From Shewanella denitrificans OS217 (GTDB lineage: Bacteria > Pseudomonadota > Gammaproteobacteria > Enterobacterales > Shewanellaceae), in the NCBI RefSeq assembly GCF_000013765.1, contig NC_007954.1, forward strand, positions 3,968,001 to 4,032,000: a DNA stretch of 64,000 bases. The letters are read 5' to 3'. The position numbers and the translations under genes are program-made. Below are positions 34,879-42,286 of this stretch, one piece after another; the stretch's first letter is position 1, and every line of letters starts with the position of its first letter. Under the pieces are notes generated by a model. It was not told the origin of the DNA, did not search any database, and worked only from the letters and a program-made list of their open reading frames with translations.

Positions 34879-35475
34879 ATGAGCCGCGACTACGCAAACC
34901 GCAAACCCGGTGGCGCCAAAGCGCGCCAGTCTAAGAAAAAGTCAACTCAAGGGGCAAATGTGCCCTTTGTGCCGTTAGTCTTGGTAATACTGCTGCTAGC
35001 TGGCTTTGGTTATTTTCTTTGGAGCATCAATGGCAGCGCGGGTGATACGCCTGCAGCCACTAAAGCCCCAAAAGCGAGCGCGGCCCAAACTAAAACCACA
35101 GAAAAAATCACAGAAAAAGCCAAACCTAAGAAAGACCCCAATGCCCTGCCGCCTAAGCCGACAGAGGAATGGACTTATCTTAAAGAGCTTGAAAACAAGA
35201 GTGTCGAGGTGGATATCCCCGCCGACGCCATGGTGTCAGCAGGGCCTTATCAGATGCAGTGCGGCTCATTCAGGCAAGAGTCTCAGGCCAATCAAATGAA
35301 AGCCATGATCGCCTTCCAAGGCATCAATGCCGAAGTGCGTAAGTCTTCAGGCACTAACGGCATTTGGTATAAAGTGATCTTAGGCCCCTACGACAATAAG
35401 CGCGCCGCCGAACGCAACAAGCACACGCTGCAAAACGCCAAAATCAACGGCTGCCAAATCTGGCTGTGGCAGTAG
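34879..35475 (+). CDS. ftsN: FtsN-like SPOR-domain cell division protein
   Basis: 198 residues with a basic cytoplasmic N terminus (MSRDYANRKPGGAKARQ), one membrane helix (FVPLVLVILLLAGFGYFLW, about 33-51), a Lys/Pro/Ala linker and a C-terminal SPOR domain (about 125-198: YQMQCGSFRQESQANQMKAM, WYKVILGPYDNKRAAERNK). SPOR domains bind denuded septal glycan. E. coli FtsN is longer (319), but the Met-x-x-x-Asp-Tyr N terminus and the position upstream of hslVU match ftsN of enterics (priA-cytR-ftsN-hslVU). Name given on these grounds; function at the septum is inferred. Confidence 0.8.
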   Translation: MSRDYANRKPGGAKARQSKKKSTQGANVPFVPLVLVILLLAGFGYFLWSINGSAGDTPAATKAPKASAAQTKTTEKITEKAKPKKDPNALPPKPTEEWTYLKELENKSVEVDIPADAMVSAGPYQMQCGSFRQESQANQMKAMIAFQGINAEVRKSSGTNGIWYKVILGPYDNKRAAERNKHTLQNAKINGCQIWLWQ

Positions 35476-35540
35476 ACAGTCGCTGGAAAACCGCCGCGAG
35501 GCTAACAGCTAAAACAAAAAACGCCCAAGCTAAAACCCAA

Positions 35541-35568
35541 AAGCGCTAACCTCAGGTTAGCGTTTTTT
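35541..35568 (+). terminator. Terminator after ftsN
   Basis: CGCTAACC (35544-35551) and GGTTAGCG (35555-35562) form a perfect 8-bp stem with a TCA loop, followed by TTTTTT. It ends the priA-argS-ftsN run. The 341 bases from 35569 to 35909 contain no gene I can support; a 60-codon frame at 35680-35862 looks like chance. Confidence 0.88.
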
Positions 35569-35909
35569 ATGCTGGGTAATTTTTATGCTAGGTAAATAGC
35601 CGCTTAAGCAAACAAGGCCGTTCATTCACCCTGATACCCCGCCGAACAAAGCTCGCCATGGTTCACCTTTTCAGTTTTTGTGGGCCCATTAGCCTTAAAA
35701 GATTACAGCCTATCTTTGCAATCGGGCTATATTTCCAGAACTCAAGCCAAACTCATTTGTAGACAAAACCTTGTTAGATTTTTAGCTCTAATTCGTGAGT
35801 TTGGGATTACTAAAAGTATGGAAAAATCCCATTGTTTGACCTATGTTTCTTGCTTCGGTTGATAATATTAACTATGAACAAATGAACTTTAAATTAACAA
35901 TTTTCATTG

Positions 35910-36962
35910 TTATGCGCTTAGATCCTTGAATCTAGTTTGTACATATCTTTGATAGTCTTTATTGTCTAATATGCGATCACTTGAAGGGTTGAACCTTATG
36001 AAGAATTCTTTCTCATTATGTAAAACGGGAAATGGAGAGGGTTTTACTTCTACAATTAGAACAAACAAATTTCTACCAACTTCTTCAAGAGACCATTCAA
36101 CCAAATTAGAAATCTTTGCACCTAAAGCGGCTTTAACAGTATCTTTGAATTTAAGGACGAATTTGTCTTGATTATAGCCTACATATGATAAGTCCTTTTC
36201 TAATCCAAGTATTTTCCCATTATCATCAACACCTACAAGTAAGGTTCCACCTTTTGAATTCAAAAAGGCTGAAATTGTCTTAGTGCATTGATATTTTAGT
36301 ACTTTACTGCGCTCATCATTGTTAACATCATAATTAAATGATGACTTGAACTCGAGTTGTTTGCCCTCTTTTTCTTGAACAAGGTGAAGTATTTTTATGG
36401 CATTTGAACCGTACTTATCAATGTTAATACTAAGTATTTTATTAAGACGGCTCGCATCCGAATGACCTCCAGTAGCAAATATTGAGGCAGCATTGTCGAC
36501 AACATCTTTTATCTCTTGAGAACCTAATGGATACTTTGAGCAAATGTTGCTTACCTTTCTAAAGCCCTTCACGCAAAGTTTATAGTAGTTTGGTACGCAT
36601 TCTTCATAATGGCCGCCGCTGTCTATGTGCATTATCAGCGCATCAATATTCGCTTTGCTTCCATCAAGTAAAACATTAAGGCAAAGCCTAGAAGCATCAT
36701 TAATCCAATTTTGTAGGGATACTGGAAAAAGTTTATCATAAGGAAGAACAATCGAACCTTTGATTGCCAAATATGCCTTATAAAAATGCGGATACTGATG
36801 AACATTTTCAGATATTGCAGCCCACATAAAACGTCTCTCGCGAATAGCAAGAAGTAACTTCCATTCACAGTAAAAAAAATGCAATTTGGGATTGGATAAG
36901 ATTTGCTCAAATTCTGTTAGGAATCGTCTTGCACTCTCTGTTTCGAATGATGCCATCTTCAT
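35910..36962 (-). CDS. AlbA_2/Schlafen-like domain protein, horizontally acquired candidate
   Basis: 350 residues. The N-terminal ~190 residues are helical, aromatic-rich and unlike anything I recognise. Residues about 196-335 match the AlbA_2 (Schlafen AAA_4-like) domain: KQLEFKSSFNYD, TISAFLNSKGGTLLVGVDDN, GLEKDLSY, VLIVEVKPSPFPVL and EFFIRFNPSSDRI. Glu199 and Glu204, five apart, and Asp246 resemble the acidic triad of nuclease-active Schlafen proteins. The gene is clearly more AT-rich than priA, argS or hslU around it, and sits in an island with an IS element. These points suggest transfer. Whether it is an RNase, a defence protein or a regulator is unknown. A second ATG at 36956 is also possible. 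No ribosome site separates the two. Confidence 0.7.
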   Translation of the reverse strand: MKMASFETESARRFLTEFEQILSNPKLHFFYCEWKLLLAIRERRFMWAAISENVHQYPHFYKAYLAIKGSIVLPYDKLFPVSLQNWINDASRLCLNVLLDGSKANIDALIMHIDSGGHYEECVPNYYKLCVKGFRKVSNICSKYPLGSQEIKDVVDNAASIFATGGHSDASRLNKILSINIDKYGSNAIKILHLVQEKEGKQLEFKSSFNYDVNNDERSKVLKYQCTKTISAFLNSKGGTLLVGVDDNGKILGLEKDLSYVGYNQDKFVLKFKDTVKAALGAKISNLVEWSLEEVGRNLFVLIVEVKPSPFPVLHNEKEFFIRFNPSSDRILDNKDYQRYVQTRFKDLSA

Positions 36963-37404
36963 TACCTTTGTGCCTAAGCTACACTGCTAGTATTAAAAAT
37001 ATCAGTAAAACAAAAATCAAACAAAAATCTGGTCAGCCATTGTAGAACAATAACATAATCCAGTTTCGACATGTGCTCAAGTGCGATTGTGAGAGTTTGT
37101 TGCTAGAAAGCAGATATCGCAGGAGTGTAATTTACTCATCGACACACGTAAATACCTATATGGACACCTCACTTAATTCAAGCGATATTATTGAGCAACA
37201 GTGGGTAAAACTGCATACGTATATCCGGCCTGTTTATGAGAAAGTATTATTCTCTGGCCCTAATGAGTACCGCGCCTTTGTAGCTTATCGTCCCTACGGG
37301 TTTATACGCTCCCGTGTACTTTCTCAGCATTGGCAAAGGCCGGTTTTACCTGTTACTTCATTACACTTCATCGCATCGTTGGATGTGTTATTACTAAACT
37401 CTTT

Positions 37405-38418
37405 CTAATTAGCTCTGTATTCTGTTTGGTTGTACAACATTGACCAAATTATTCGTGCTAGTTTATTGGCTACGGCAACAGCGGCCTTGTGCTTACCTCG
37501 ACGCTCAATCAACTTTTTCGCCCACACTGACATACGGTCAGTGCTATTTCCGACATAACGTATGATTGACCAAGCTCCCTGGACAAGAAGCCGCCTTAGG
37601 TAGTTATTTCCACGCTTAGTTATTTTGCCTAGTTTTTGCTTACCGCCACTTGAGTACTCTCTTGGAACAAGTCCCAAATTAGCAGCAAAGTGACGACCAT
37701 TATGATATTGCGCACCGTTGCCAGCAAAGGCGACCGCAGCTGTTGCTGTAATTTCTGCAACACCTTTTATGCCCATTAACCGATTGGTCTGATGATTCAA
37801 TTTAGCTTGGCTTTTGATATTTTTTTCTAAGTTTTTAATGGTTCTATCCACTTGCTTCCACTCTTCTAAAAGAGCTTGAAAATGTTGTCTGGCGATTTCA
37901 GTTAAACCGCTGTCAGCATTTTCTAAGAGCTCTGGTATCGCCAGTTTTAGCCGCTCTTTACCTTGGGCGATAACTACGCCGTATTCATTTAATAATCCTC
38001 TTATTTGGTTTATTAAAGATGTACGATTCTCTACATTCCGCTCACGGATCCGATGAGCTAGGATCATATCAGTTTGCTCAAGCGTTCTGGGCTGCACAAA
38101 AGTGAGATTAGGTCTTAATGCTGCCTCACATATGGCAAATGCATCATTTCGATCATTCTTATTGCCTTTAACAAAAGGTTTCACATGCTGTGGTGGTATG
38201 AGGCGAACTTCGAAGCCTTTAGTTAACAGCTCTCGCCCCCAATAGTTCGAGCCACTACAAGCTTCCATAGCAATGATGCTATCGGGGTATTTAAACAGAA
38301 AAGCCATCAATTGTGAGCGCTTTAGAGCTCGGTTGAAAACCGACTTCCCTGCTTGGTTAATACCACAAACTTGGAAGACATTTTTTGCTAAATCAATTCC
38401 TATTAGTGTAACTTTCAT
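37405..38418 (-). CDS. IS110-family DEDD transposase
   Basis: 337 residues from ATG 38418 (an in-frame GTG at 38427 adds three). The N-terminal RuvC-like DEDD domain shows VTLIGIDLAKNVFQVCG, SIIAMEACSGSNYWG and the D-x2-D segment NKNDRNDAFAICEA. The C-terminal transposase_20 domain has GIKGVAEITATAAVAFAG, LGLVPREYSSGGKQKLG and ITKRGNNYLRRLLVQGA, which contains the serine used for recombination in this family. The frame is intact and all catalytic positions appear present, so the element could be active. AGGTG six bases upstream of the start is part of a hairpin. Confidence 0.95.
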   Translation of the reverse strand: MKVTLIGIDLAKNVFQVCGINQAGKSVFNRALKRSQLMAFLFKYPDSIIAMEACSGSNYWGRELLTKGFEVRLIPPQHVKPFVKGNKNDRNDAFAICEAALRPNLTFVQPRTLEQTDMILAHRIRERNVENRTSLINQIRGLLNEYGVVIAQGKERLKLAIPELLENADSGLTEIARQHFQALLEEWKQVDRTIKNLEKNIKSQAKLNHQTNRLMGIKGVAEITATAAVAFAGNGAQYHNGRHFAANLGLVPREYSSGGKQKLGKITKRGNNYLRRLLVQGAWSIIRYVGNSTDRMSVWAKKLIERRGKHKAAVAVANKLARIIWSMLYNQTEYRAN

Positions 38419-38420
38419 AT

Positions 38421-38496
38421 TGGACACCTTTTGTTAGTTATTGAACGCACAAATTCAATATGGCGCAAATGACGCCGATTTAACAAGAGGTGTCCA
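38421..38496 (-). promoter_or_regulatory. Long hairpin covering the transposase ribosome-binding site
   Basis: 38421-38436 and 38481-38496 are inverted over 16 positions with one mismatch, closing a 44-base loop. On the minus strand the AGGTG serving the transposase start lies in the proximal arm, so pairing would hide it in any transcript entering from upstream. Hairpins that block read-through translation of transposase are known in several IS families; the effect here is inferred. Confidence 0.55.
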
Positions 38497-39223
38497 TCCC
38501 ATCATCCCTGTAGCTCGCTTCGACGTCCTGTCTCAGACGGTCGCCTCGCAAACACTCATGGCTCACCTCATAAATTTGAATGTAACCTTCTAATTTTTAA
38601 AATCCAGAACCATTCCTATGTTCACTTTTAACAGTACAGTCAAAGACTGCACCAACTCCCCTCGAAGTTGCCGAAATACGACGATTAAAATACCGTGCAA
38701 CCATCAGGGATGATGGTTAAGGCTCGTTGGGCACAGGGATGTGCCGTCGAGCCGTTAGGTATTTTCTTCGTCGGATGAGGATCAACAACTTCGCGGGCGG
38801 CACAGGGGTGTTCCAAGAGGGGAGAATGCTGTTGTTTTCCCCTCTTGGCCAGTGCAGAGTGGAACCCTGCGACTTTGATCCAAACGAAGTTTGGACATCT
38901 TGCAAACAAGCTTTGGGGCAAAAAACAAGTTAACTCTAACATACAGGCTTACTATGGCTTTCGCTCTTCGACACGCAGCACTTTTGATTTTAACAAGAGT
39001 GGTCCCTGTATGCTCGACTGCCCCGTCCATGGGGCAGACGGTCGTCTCGCAAAAACTCATAGCTCACCTTTGTAGCATTAGCGTAACCTGTTAGCTCTTA
39101 AAGTCTAAACCTACGCCTATGTTAACCTTAACAGTACATTAACAGGTTGCACCAACTCCCCACGACGTTAATCCAAACGAAGTTTTGACATCTTGCTAAC
39201 ACACTTTGGAGCAAAAACTTGTC
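38497..39223. repeat. Degenerate tandem repeat block, two units with an inserted hairpin cluster
   Basis: Sequence at about 38506-38675 recurs imperfectly at 39004-39167; shared landmarks in order are CCCTGTA, AGACGGTCG, CTCGCAAA, ACTCAT, GCTCACCT, TATGTT, AACAGTACA and GCACCAACTCCCC. A second segment at 38878-38936 (ATCCAAACGAAGTTT, GACATCTTGC, CTTTGG, GCAAAAA) recurs at 39170-39222. In the second unit the two parts are adjacent; in the first they are split by the hairpin cluster 38699-38850. Several open frames of 60-90 codons cross the block in all directions and none looks like a protein. No gene is called here. Confidence 0.75.
38701..38848. repeat. Cluster of strong hairpins with GGGA loops
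   Basis: Three stems in 150 bases. CCATCA-GGGA-TGATGG at 38701-38716. GGCTCG/CGAGCC enclosing GGCACA-GGGA-TGTGCC at 38721-38753. An 11-bp perfect stem CCAAGAGGGGA/TCCCCTCTTGG at 38813-38848. The CCATCATCCCTG beside the IS (38499-38510) is the inverse of CAGGGATGATGG in the first hairpin. A related GGGCAG/CTGCCC hairpin with a loop containing GGGA lies at 39306-39325. These look like nested palindromic repeats rather than a gene. Confidence 0.7.
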
Positions 39224-39355
39224 AGCACTTAGTCATCATCCACATGCAGGAGCATGCTGACTTTTATACCTAAATGGCAACGCTGCTGCTAATGGGAAGG
39301 TGTCAGGGCAGCAGGGAGACTGCCCCAAACCCATAGAGACATATTGTTACTGGAA

Positions 39356-39381
39356 AAGAGTCGCCGCCACTCTTGTTTTTT
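39356..39381 (+). terminator. Terminator upstream of hslV, overlapping its promoter
   Basis: AAGAGT (39356-39361) and ACTCTT (39369-39374) pair around CGCCGCC and are followed by GTTTTTT. It would stop transcripts entering from the repeat/IS island. Its distal arm and T-run overlap the -35 box of the hslV heat-shock promoter. Confidence 0.65.
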
Positions 39382-39399
39382 AGCCTGTCATCCCCATAT
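39372..39399 (+). promoter_or_regulatory. Sigma-32 (RpoH) heat-shock promoter of hslVU
   Basis: -35 CTTGTTT at 39372-39378, 13-nt spacer, -10 CCCCATAT at 39392-39399; the RpoH consensus is CTTGAAA, 11-15 nt, CCCCATNT. Transcription would start near 39406, leaving a leader of about 90 bases before the hslV GTG. hslVU is a classical RpoH operon, so box quality and context agree. Confidence 0.85.
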
Positions 39400-39498
39400 C
39401 TGTGTTATCTACCAACTTTACCTAGCTGCAACGGCTGACTTTTTTAAGCCTGATGTTCAAATGCTTGAGCCGTTGATGTTTACCTAAGAGGAATTAAC

Positions 39499-40023
39499 GT
39501 GACCACTATCGTATCAGTACGCCGCAATAACCAAGTCGTCATCGCAGGTGATGGCCAAGTCTCCCTTGGCAACACGGTAATGAAAGGCAATGCCCGTAAA
39601 GTGCGCCGTCTGTACCACAATAAGGTATTGGCAGGTTTCGCTGGCGGTACCGCAGATGCATTCACTCTGTTCGAGCGCTTCGAAGCTAAGCTTGAAATGC
39701 ATCAAGGCCATTTACTGAAATCGGCGGTGGAACTGGCCAAAGATTGGCGCACCGACAAGATGCTGCGCAAGCTCGAAGCCATGCTAGTGGTTGCCGACAC
39801 TGAAGCCTCGCTTATCATCACAGGTAATGGCGATGTGGTGCAGCCAGAACACGATCTTATTGCCATAGGTTCAGGCGGTAATTATGCCCAAGCCGCGGCA
39901 CTGGCGTTATTGCAAAACACCGAATTAAGCGCGCAAGAGATTGCCGATAAGTCGTTGACTATCGCAGGCGATATTTGCGTTTTCACTAACCAATTCAAAA
40001 CCATCGAACAGCTTGATTATTAA
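39499..40023 (+). CDS. hslV: HslV peptidase subunit of the HslUV protease
   Basis: Proteasome-like N-terminal threonine peptidase, 174 residues (E. coli 176). After removal of Met1, the sequence TTIVSVRRNNQVVIAGDGQ presents Thr1 as nucleophile. The GTVMKGNARKVRRL and LAGFAGGTADAFTLFERFE stretches are diagnostic. It starts with GTG at 39499, seven bases after AAGAGGA. It forms the dodecameric core served by HslU, and the two genes are 20 bases apart. It is preceded by a sigma-32 promoter. Confidence 0.98.
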   Translation: MTTIVSVRRNNQVVIAGDGQVSLGNTVMKGNARKVRRLYHNKVLAGFAGGTADAFTLFERFEAKLEMHQGHLLKSAVELAKDWRTDKMLRKLEAMLVVADTEASLIITGNGDVVQPEHDLIAIGSGGNYAQAAALALLQNTELSAQEIADKSLTIAGDICVFTNQFKTIEQLDY

Positions 40024-40043
40024 GTCGAGCCAGAGGAATACTT

Positions 40044-41369
40044 ATGTCTGAGATGACACCTAGGGAAATCGTCCACGAGCTCGATGCCCATATCATAGGC
40101 CAAAATAAGGCCAAACGAGCGGTTGCTGTGGCGCTGCGTAATCGCTGGCGCAGAATGCAGCTAGCCCCTGATTTACGCCAAGAAGTCACCCCGAAAAATA
40201 TCCTTATGATAGGCCCAACTGGTGTGGGTAAGACGGAAATTGCCCGTCGTCTCGCCAAGCTTGCTAACGCACCTTTTATCAAGGTTGAAGCCACTAAATT
40301 TACCGAAGTGGGCTACGTGGGCAAAGAAGTCGAACAGATCATTCGCGATCTCACCGACTCTGCAGTAAAGATGACCCGCGAGCAGCAGATGAAAAAATGC
40401 CGTTTTCGCGCCGAAGAATTGGCCGAAGAGCGCATCTTAGATGCCCTCTTGCCTAAAGCCAAAGAAGACTGGGACAGCGAAAAGAAAGACGATTCAGGCA
40501 CTAGACAGATTTTTCGCAAGAAACTCCGTGAAGGTCAGCTAGACGATAAAGAAATCGACATCGATATCGCCGCGCCGCAGATTGGCGTTGAAATCATGGC
40601 GCCTCCTGGCATGGAAGAAATGACCAATCAGTTGCAAGGGTTATTCCAAAACCTAGGTCAGAGCACTTCTAAGCGTAAGAAACTTAAAATTAAAGATGCC
40701 TTTAAACAACTGATTGAAGATGAAGCGGCAAAGCTTGTGAATCAAGAAGATCTTAAAGAGCAGGCCATAGATCTGGTTGAACAAAACGGCATCGTCTTCT
40801 TAGATGAAATCGACAAAATTTGTAAGCGCGGCGAAACTTCGGGACCAGACGTATCCCGTGAAGGGGTGCAACGTGATCTACTGCCATTGGTTGAAGGCTG
40901 TACGGTAAGCACGAAACACGGCATGGTGAAAACCGACCATATTCTGTTTATCGCCTCTGGTGCATTCCAGATGTCAAAACCCTCGGATTTGATTCCTGAG
41001 TTACAAGGCCGTCTGCCCATTCGCGTGGAGTTAGACCCTTTAACCGCCAATGACTTTAAACGCATTTTAACCGAACCAAATGCCTCATTAACCGAGCAAT
41101 ATATTGCACTAATGGCCACTGAAGGCGTAACCATCTCCTTCCTTGAGTCGGGGATAGACAAGCTTGCAGAAGCCGCCTGGCAAGTGAATGAGCGCACCGA
41201 AAACATTGGTGCCCGCCGTTTGCATACCGTGATGGAAAAGCTGATGGAAGACATCTCTTTCGATGCCTCAGATAAGTCCGGCAGTGCTTTTGTTATCGAT
41301 GCTGACTATGTCACCGAGCATTTAGATACCTTAGTGCAAGATGAAGACTTGAGCCGCTTTATTCTGTAA
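40044..41369 (+). CDS. hslU: HslU ATPase/unfoldase of the HslUV protease
   Basis: AAA+ ClpX-type unfoldase, 441 residues (E. coli 443). It begins MSEMTPREIVHELDAHIIGQ; Walker A GPTGVGKTEIARRLAKLA near residue 60; pore-loop GYVG (TEVGYVGKEVEQ) near 90; Walker B FLDEIDKIC near 255; sensor and arginine-finger region (ELQGRLPIRVEL, NIGARRLHTVMEKL). The I-domain (about 110-240) is present. The C-terminal end ...DEDLSRFIL matches the tail that docks into HslV. Confidence 0.98.
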   Translation: MSEMTPREIVHELDAHIIGQNKAKRAVAVALRNRWRRMQLAPDLRQEVTPKNILMIGPTGVGKTEIARRLAKLANAPFIKVEATKFTEVGYVGKEVEQIIRDLTDSAVKMTREQQMKKCRFRAEELAEERILDALLPKAKEDWDSEKKDDSGTRQIFRKKLREGQLDDKEIDIDIAAPQIGVEIMAPPGMEEMTNQLQGLFQNLGQSTSKRKKLKIKDAFKQLIEDEAAKLVNQEDLKEQAIDLVEQNGIVFLDEIDKICKRGETSGPDVSREGVQRDLLPLVEGCTVSTKHGMVKTDHILFIASGAFQMSKPSDLIPELQGRLPIRVELDPLTANDFKRILTEPNASLTEQYIALMATEGVTISFLESGIDKLAEAAWQVNERTENIGARRLHTVMEKLMEDISFDASDKSGSAFVIDADYVTEHLDTLVQDEDLSRFIL

Positions 41370-41372
41370 TGC

Positions 41373-41452
41373 TAGGTTCTAGGTTCTAGGTTCTAGGTTC
41401 TAGGTTCTAGGTTCTAGGTTCTAGGTTCTAGGTTCTAGGTTCTAGGTTCTAG
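41373..41452 (+). repeat. Tandem heptamer repeat TAGGTTC, 11 full copies plus 3 bases
   Basis: Perfect head-to-tail copies of TAGGTTC run from 41373 to 41449, followed by a partial TAG. The array begins three bases after the hslU stop and lies before the hslU terminator, so it is transcribed as 3' UTR. The lack of any divergence between copies implies recent slippage expansion. Confidence 0.97.
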
Positions 41453-41484
41453 CAGAATATGACAACAAGCAGAGTACATTGGGT

Positions 41485-41518
41485 AAAGCAAAGTGGCATA
41501 AAATCGCTTTGCTTTTTC
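41485..41518 (+). terminator. Terminator after hslU
   Basis: AAAGCAAAG (41485-41493) and CTTTGCTTT (41507-41515) form a 9-bp stem with a 13-base loop, followed by TT. The stem is AU-rich, so its strength is moderate. Confidence 0.6.
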
Positions 41519-41559
41519 TATAATGAGTTAATAATGCCACACTAACCAGTGAGCCCAGC

Positions 41560-41943
41560 GTGAATACACACATTCCTAAGGTGGTTGGCCTTAAATTTAA
41601 GCGCCAATCTAGGTTGCTTCAGGTCAATTTTGATGACAATCAAAGCTTTGACATAAGTTGTGAGTTACTTAGGGTCTACTCCCCGTCGGCAGAAGTGCAG
41701 CAACATGGCAGCCCAGTGTTGGTCACTCATAAGAAAAACGTCAATATCAAGGCCATAGAAGCCGTGGGGAATTACGCGGTAAAACTCGTATTCGATGATG
41801 GACACGACACAGGCATTTACAGCTGGGAAGTGCTCTATCGTCTTGGCAGCCAACAAACACAGCTGTGGCAAGACTATCTTGCCCGCCTCAAAGCCGAACA
41901 CGGTTCACGAGAAGGGCTTATACCAATCACATTAATTATGTGA
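41560..41943 (+). CDS. DUF971 protein with MITE-derived C terminus
   Basis: DUF971 is the small domain also found at the N terminus of gamma-butyrobetaine hydroxylase. Motifs seen: VVGLKFKRQSRLLQVNFDD, SFDISCELLRVYSPSAEVQ, VNIKAIEAVGNYAVKLVFDD and DTGIYSWEVLYRLG. GTG start at 41560. The body ends near SREGL. The final residues IPITLIM and the stop codon lie within the terminal inverted repeat of the MITE starting at 41921, so the natural end was replaced. Proteins of this family occur alone near hslVU in many gammaproteobacteria. Suggested links to iron-sulfur or ubiquinone metabolism are not testable here. Confidence 0.85.
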   Translation: MNTHIPKVVGLKFKRQSRLLQVNFDDNQSFDISCELLRVYSPSAEVQQHGSPVLVTHKKNVNIKAIEAVGNYAVKLVFDDGHDTGIYSWEVLYRLGSQQTQLWQDYLARLKAEHGSREGLIPITLIM

Positions 41944-42197
41944 TCTATCAGAGCGCCTCAAGCTTTTCAATTCAAGGCGCATTAATGCAGTAAGGGTTAT
42001 TCCCTTTCAAACCTCATTCTTACACAGGAATGCAACGATGAAGTGGAACGCTTGAGACGCTCCCAAGGGGCGGGTTTCAAAGGGGATTTCTCTGCGTTGA
42101 AGACTTTTGACATAGCACCACTATGCCTTCAAGCCTGTGCCTTGATTAATCTCCTTTGAATTCCCGCTGAATGACCAAATAATTAATACGATTGGTA
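41921..42197 (+). mobile_element. MITE-like element, copy 1 (277 bp)
   Basis: Ends TACCAATCACATTAATTATG and its near-inverse TAATTAATACGATTGGTA match over 19 of 22 positions as terminal inverted repeats. TTA flanks both ends, consistent with a 3-bp (or TA) target duplication. The interior has no open frame of note. A copy about 97 percent identical by eye lies inverted at 56602-56877. Non-autonomous; the transposase that moves it is not in the window. Confidence 0.85.
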
Positions 42198-42286
42198 TTA
42201 TACCCATGGCGGTCCAATACCGCTAATGTGGTAGAATTGGCTTCTGCGTTATTTTAACCATCACCATAACCAAACAAGGTATTGCA

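Larger units (their letters stand above)
37161..38496 (-). mobile_element. IS110-family insertion sequence (about 1336 bp, ends inferred)
   Basis: Contains one complete transposase gene on the minus strand. TGGACACCTC at 37161-37170 and its exact inverse GAGGTGTCCA at 38487-38496 are 10-bp inverted repeats enclosing the gene with 234 bases downstream and about 70 upstream of it. Their spacing (1336 bp) fits the IS1111 subgroup, which has subterminal inverted repeats and no target duplication; true ends may be a few bases outside. A third copy of TGGACACCT lies at 38421. The right end may overlap an older repeat, because similar sequence (TAACAAGAG) recurs at 38986-38995. The boundary is therefore inferred. 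Confidence 0.6.

Noticed and set aside
35680..35862. 60-codon plus-strand open frame after the ftsN terminator
   Set aside because: No ribosome-binding site, no recognisable motif, and it lies in an AT-rich non-coding gap; likely chance.
37073..37408. 111-codon plus-strand open frame beside the transposase
   Set aside because: It crosses the inferred IS end at 37161 and covers the non-coding end of the element on the opposite strand; no protein signature.
38421..38496. Possible integron attC site at the IS right end (TTTAACAAG near inverted sequence)
   Set aside because: The core-site order and consensus do not fit attC, there is no integrase, and the palindrome is better explained by IS ends and a hairpin.
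38685..39094. Several overlapping 60-90 codon open frames in both directions
   Set aside because: They fall in the hairpin repeat block, overlap one another in multiple frames and have cysteine/arginine-rich, low-quality sequence typical of palindromic non-coding DNA.
41373..41452. Possible CRISPR array
   Set aside because: Direct heptamers without spacers; repeat unit far too short and no cas genes nearby.
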